Source: Rhynchopus euleeides (lineage: Eukaryota; Euglenozoa; Diplonemea; Diplonemida; Diplonemidae). From it: DNA of 64,000 nucleotides. The stretch covers positions 1,364,001 to 1,428,000 of the forward strand of contig OY723255.1 of NCBI GenBank assembly GCA_963210315.1, given 5' to 3'. Positions 61,198-64,000 of the stretch are shown in pieces (position 1 is the stretch's first letter; each line of letters opens with the position of its first letter). The position numbers and the translations under genes are program-made. Below the pieces are notes generated by a model, which was not told the origin of the DNA, searched no databases, and saw only the letters and a program-made list of their open reading frames with translations.

Positions 61198-64000
61198 ATG
61201 CTGCGGCAACCGCGTTGGGATGGGCAGGCGCCTGTCTCGGCGCTGGCCTTCTGCACCCTCTCCCTCAGCACAGCGGTGCTGGGCGGGGTGCCCGAATGCC
61301 ACTACGACATGTTTGAGTGCACATCCTCGTTCAACCCGCATTTCTCTGACCTCGTCATGCGGCGCTTCGATGGAGACTTCAAGGTGATAGCCGACCACCC
61401 TGAAAATCAAGAAGTATACTGCAACCTCGACAATTGGATCAAACGCAGCGAGCTCTGCGGGCCGTGTGCCTACACATTCGAGTTCACGTCAGGCGTGCCT
61501 GCGGAGTATATCGGACTGCAGCACTGCATCGGTGCTCTGGAGAAGGCGCCCTATATCGAGGAGTCGAACATAGACATCGCCAGCCCCTACAACGGCAGGG
61601 AGATGCGTGTGGTGACGCACGGCGTGGGTGCTGGGTGCAGGACATCCGACTATGGTGACGCCAACCTGACGGACACCATCGCCTTCTACAACTATATGGA
61701 CTCCTATGGGTGTGGTGGCGGGCTGGCCGGCGGGGCGTACGTCCAGCGCAAGCTGGGCAACAGGCTGTCGGTTCTGATGTTCACATTCCACAGGGTGCTG
61801 ATGGAAAACATGCCCTTTGCCATGCGGGCCTCCGCCAGGGGCATCGAGGACGTCGTGCTGATGGAGGCGAAGTCCGAAGCGCAGGACCTGCCCATCCTGA
61901 AGCTGCTGAGGGCTGCGGCAGGGGAGGTGCGCGGGAAGATCACCTACCACTGCGGGGCGGACCACCCGCGCGGCAACCCTGAGGCAGACCTGTCGCAGTT
62001 CGCAGGCGGCACCTGCCCCTGGTGGTTCCTCGGAGAAGGCATGTGCCGCACCTCCCCCGACCCCGCCAAGCGGCTGTGCGCGTCCTGCCCGCTGATGCTG
62101 CACAACCCTGCCACGCAGGAAGAGCTAGGCTGCCTGTGGCAGCCCGAGCTCGCCCCCATGCGCCGCCACAACAACATGGCGGACATGCTGGACTTCCCCC
62201 TGCAGGAGAAGGTGCTGTTCATCGACAGCGACACACTCCCCAGTGCCGAACACCTCTGCGACTATGAGAACTGGGATGCACCCCTTGTCCGTGGTCGCAT
62301 TGTTGTCTTCAGCCCTCCTGACGTCTCCCTGAGGTGCTCGCGCCCTGACTACGCCTTCCACATGATGCGGGCGGGGGTGCGGGCCTGGGTGCTGCTTGTG
62401 AGCAAGCGTCTGCACGGCGTGGGGCGCAACGTCCGCCTCCCCATCGGGTCGATGAAGAGCCCAGGCCATGCGCGTGCTGCGCACACCTGGCTACGCGACA
62501 CGGGGGTGCGGGTTGCCAACCACACCTACGAGGCTGAGGTGCTGTTCCGCGTCCCGCCCCCCGTGGTGTGGAACGACACGCCCGCGCTGCCCCTGGCGCC
62601 CCAGGGGCTGACCGTCGACACGCAGACCAAGGCGCTGCTGGAGGAGCCGGTTGCTGTTGCCGGTATTGTCGCCATACCCCTGCTTGTGGCGGTGTTGGGG
62701 TACAGCAGGCGGCTGGCGATCCCGCTGCCGTCAGCACGGGGTGTCCCGCTGGGGCTGTCGTCGACGCTGCTGTCCACCTCGCTGGCAGTGTCGCTCGCAG
62801 CGGTGACCTTCATCCTGGCAGACAGCACGGGGAAGGAGGCAGAGAAGGCGCAGCGCGACAACAAAGATGAGGCTGTGCGGGTCATAGTGCTGCGGGAGGC
62901 GAGGATCACAAGCGACCTGACGTCGCTCTACCTGCAGACGATCGTCGGGGCCCTGTTCGTCAGCCTGCAGGGGCATCAGAGGCGCATGCTGTCCACGAGT
63001 GCCGTGTGGCAGGCGCTTGCCCCCTTCGAGGAGGAGGCACCGACATACGCCAATTGGGAGAGGCGGTTGGAGTTCCTTCTGAAGAGCCGTACGACGCAGA
63101 TGGCCCGGCGCTACACCGCTGGCATTGTGTTGCAGGTGTTCCTCAACAACGGGTACTACGCTGATGATGGCCGGATTGTGAACGATCCCGATGTGCCGAT
63201 GCTGAATGGGACCAATCTCACGCTGCGCGACACGAACCAGCCGTATCTCTATCCCTTGCGGATGAAGGACGGCCCGAGGTTTGAGCCGTCTGTGCACAAC
63301 CCCTTCAAGCGGTTGTGGTGGTCGGACATCCCCCCGCAGTTCGGCAGTGTGGTGGAGATGAATAATGCGCCGTTCCACGGGGCAATGGAAGCGGACCTGA
63401 GAACATTTATCAGCGACTACCAGGTCAGCCCGATAACACTCCACGATGTAAACGGGCAGTACAGGTCGCCGTTCTTCACGCAGACCCGCACCCTGGCCAG
63501 GAGCAGTGTGCGCAAAGTAGAGGGGGTCATCACTGTGTCGTTCCCTTGTGACGAGCTGGCCATAGAGCTCAGGCAGGCCATTGGTGATGACCGTGTGAGG
63601 AATCCGCTTGCAGAGAATATGACATTCGTCGTGTACACCGAGGACGGGGTTGTGGTGGCCCTGGATATGGACAGGACGGAGGCGTGGCGGGCTGACAGCT
63701 TTGGGGGGACGTCCGCCCTGGGGCAGCAGGGGTTCCAGCTGTTCACGCTGTTCGATTCCCCGCAATGGGAGTTCAACGCGTACGCACACTTCCTGCTGTC
63801 GGAGCACGGGAGGCTGGACCCGAAGGACGGCAGTGGGGAGGTGCTTGTGGACACGTTCCGTGCACGCGACTACTACCGCGGGTACCGCACGGAGTGGCTG
63901 TGGTTCCCCTTCGACGGTGCAGTGGGCGAGACGGGGTGGCACGTGTGGGACGCGTGGATGGAGTGCAAGGGAGGTGGGTCGGGGTGCTTCCGGTTTGAAG
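61198..64000 (+). CDS. Secretory-pathway membrane protein, 3' end outside window
   Basis: At least 934 residues, open to the window end. The ATG at 61198 is chosen because it is followed by a signal-peptide-like stretch (PVSALAFCTLSLSTAVLGG). Residues 35-480 are Cys-rich and look extracellular, with N-glycosylation sites (NLTDT, NHTYE). A segment near 365-400 (PLVRGRIVVFSPP...AFHMMRAGVRAWVLLVSK) resembles a protease-associated domain. Two hydrophobic segments, 485-502 (VAVAGIVAIPLLVAVLGY) and 516-541, flank a short basic loop. A second large region follows (NPFKRLWWSDIPPQFGSVVE, TFVVYTEDGVVVALDMDRTE) with the feel of a Cache-type sensor. The architecture suggests a surface receptor, but I do not recognise the family; any signalling domain would lie beyond the window. 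Confidence 0.7.
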   Translation, partial: MLRQPRWDGQAPVSALAFCTLSLSTAVLGGVPECHYDMFECTSSFNPHFSDLVMRRFDGDFKVIADHPENQEVYCNLDNWIKRSELCGPCAYTFEFTSGVPAEYIGLQHCIGALEKAPYIEESNIDIASPYNGREMRVVTHGVGAGCRTSDYGDANLTDTIAFYNYMDSYGCGGGLAGGAYVQRKLGNRLSVLMFTFHRVLMENMPFAMRASARGIEDVVLMEAKSEAQDLPILKLLRAAAGEVRGKITYHCGADHPRGNPEADLSQFAGGTCPWWFLGEGMCRTSPDPAKRLCASCPLMLHNPATQEELGCLWQPELAPMRRHNNMADMLDFPLQEKVLFIDSDTLPSAEHLCDYENWDAPLVRGRIVVFSPPDVSLRCSRPDYAFHMMRAGVRAWVLLVSKRLHGVGRNVRLPIGSMKSPGHARAAHTWLRDTGVRVANHTYEAEVLFRVPPPVVWNDTPALPLAPQGLTVDTQTKALLEEPVAVAGIVAIPLLVAVLGYSRRLAIPLPSARGVPLGLSSTLLSTSLAVSLAAVTFILADSTGKEAEKAQRDNKDEAVRVIVLREARITSDLTSLYLQTIVGALFVSLQGHQRRMLSTSAVWQALAPFEEEAPTYANWERRLEFLLKSRTTQMARRYTAGIVLQVFLNNGYYADDGRIVNDPDVPMLNGTNLTLRDTNQPYLYPLRMKDGPRFEPSVHNPFKRLWWSDIPPQFGSVVEMNNAPFHGAMEADLRTFISDYQVSPITLHDVNGQYRSPFFTQTRTLARSSVRKVEGVITVSFPCDELAIELRQAIGDDRVRNPLAENMTFVVYTEDGVVVALDMDRTEAWRADSFGGTSALGQQGFQLFTLFDSPQWEFNAYAHFLLSEHGRLDPKDGSGEVLVDTFRARDYYRGYRTEWLWFPFDGAVGETGWHVWDAWMECKGGGSGCFRFE

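Noticed and set aside
62731-63942. 403-codon minus-strand frame at the right end
   Set aside because: It is antisense to the membrane-protein gene, whose plus-strand frame is longer and has a signal peptide and membrane segments.
1-64000. tRNA genes
   Set aside because: I searched by eye for GGTTCGANNCC-type B boxes with a matching A box and cloverleaf and found none; a tRNAscan run would be more reliable.

Overview
The window is nuclear DNA of a GC-rich, gene-sparse microbial eukaryote. Evidence for this is a eukaryotic DNA topoisomerase II, a PARP-type ADP-ribosyltransferase, ubiquitin-like/WD40 fusion proteins, one short GTATGT...CACAG intron, and many eukaryotic transposons and MITEs. 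Most genes look intronless. I cannot name the species from sequence alone; a free-living protist is my inference.

Layout. 0-5 kb: poly-G/C low-complexity DNA, a 128-bp tandem satellite, and a TTAA-flanked (piggyBac-type) non-autonomous element with internal tandem repeats. 5.2-13.1 kb: a nest of DNA transposons. Two copies of a hAT-type MITE (8-bp CCCTAGGG duplication), two copies of a TA-flanked element with about 240-bp inverted ends encoding a helix-turn-helix protein, and one apparently intact hAT-like transposon pile up on one target motif. 13-18.4 kb: no recognised genes; small MITEs, an 84-bp dimeric satellite and a 10-bp-period palindromic satellite. 18.4-23 kb: a 5'-truncated copy of an unknown Cys/His-motif protein gene and, on the minus strand, the 3' end of a LINE (zinc knuckle, RNase H, Cys/His module). 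24.6-34.2 kb and 42-45.7 kb, resuming at 52.9-55.6 kb: nine copies or fragments of a Ubl-WD40 gene family with recombined flanks. 34.9-42.0 kb: a 7.1-kb element with 28-bp inverted ends and a 5-bp duplication, whose empty site survives in the paralogous segment at 30.45 kb. 46.9-52.1 kb: topoisomerase II, with an intact cleavage core but an altered N-terminal ATPase region and a palindromic transposon inserted in its last intron. 58.3-60.7 kb: ADP-ribosyltransferase-like protein. 61.2 kb to the end: a secretory/membrane protein running off the window.

The strongest candidates for something undescribed are (i) the 7.1-kb element, built partly from alpha/beta/gamma modules that meet at a fixed 10-bp joint (GAAAACTTGT; GATCGGGTGT at a second locus), and (ii) the topoisomerase II, which has Gln in place of the catalytic Glu and lacks about 145 residues of the ATPase/transducer region while keeping all cleavage residues. 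Paralogous flanks serve as internal empty-site controls, so several insertions can be bounded to the base without external data.
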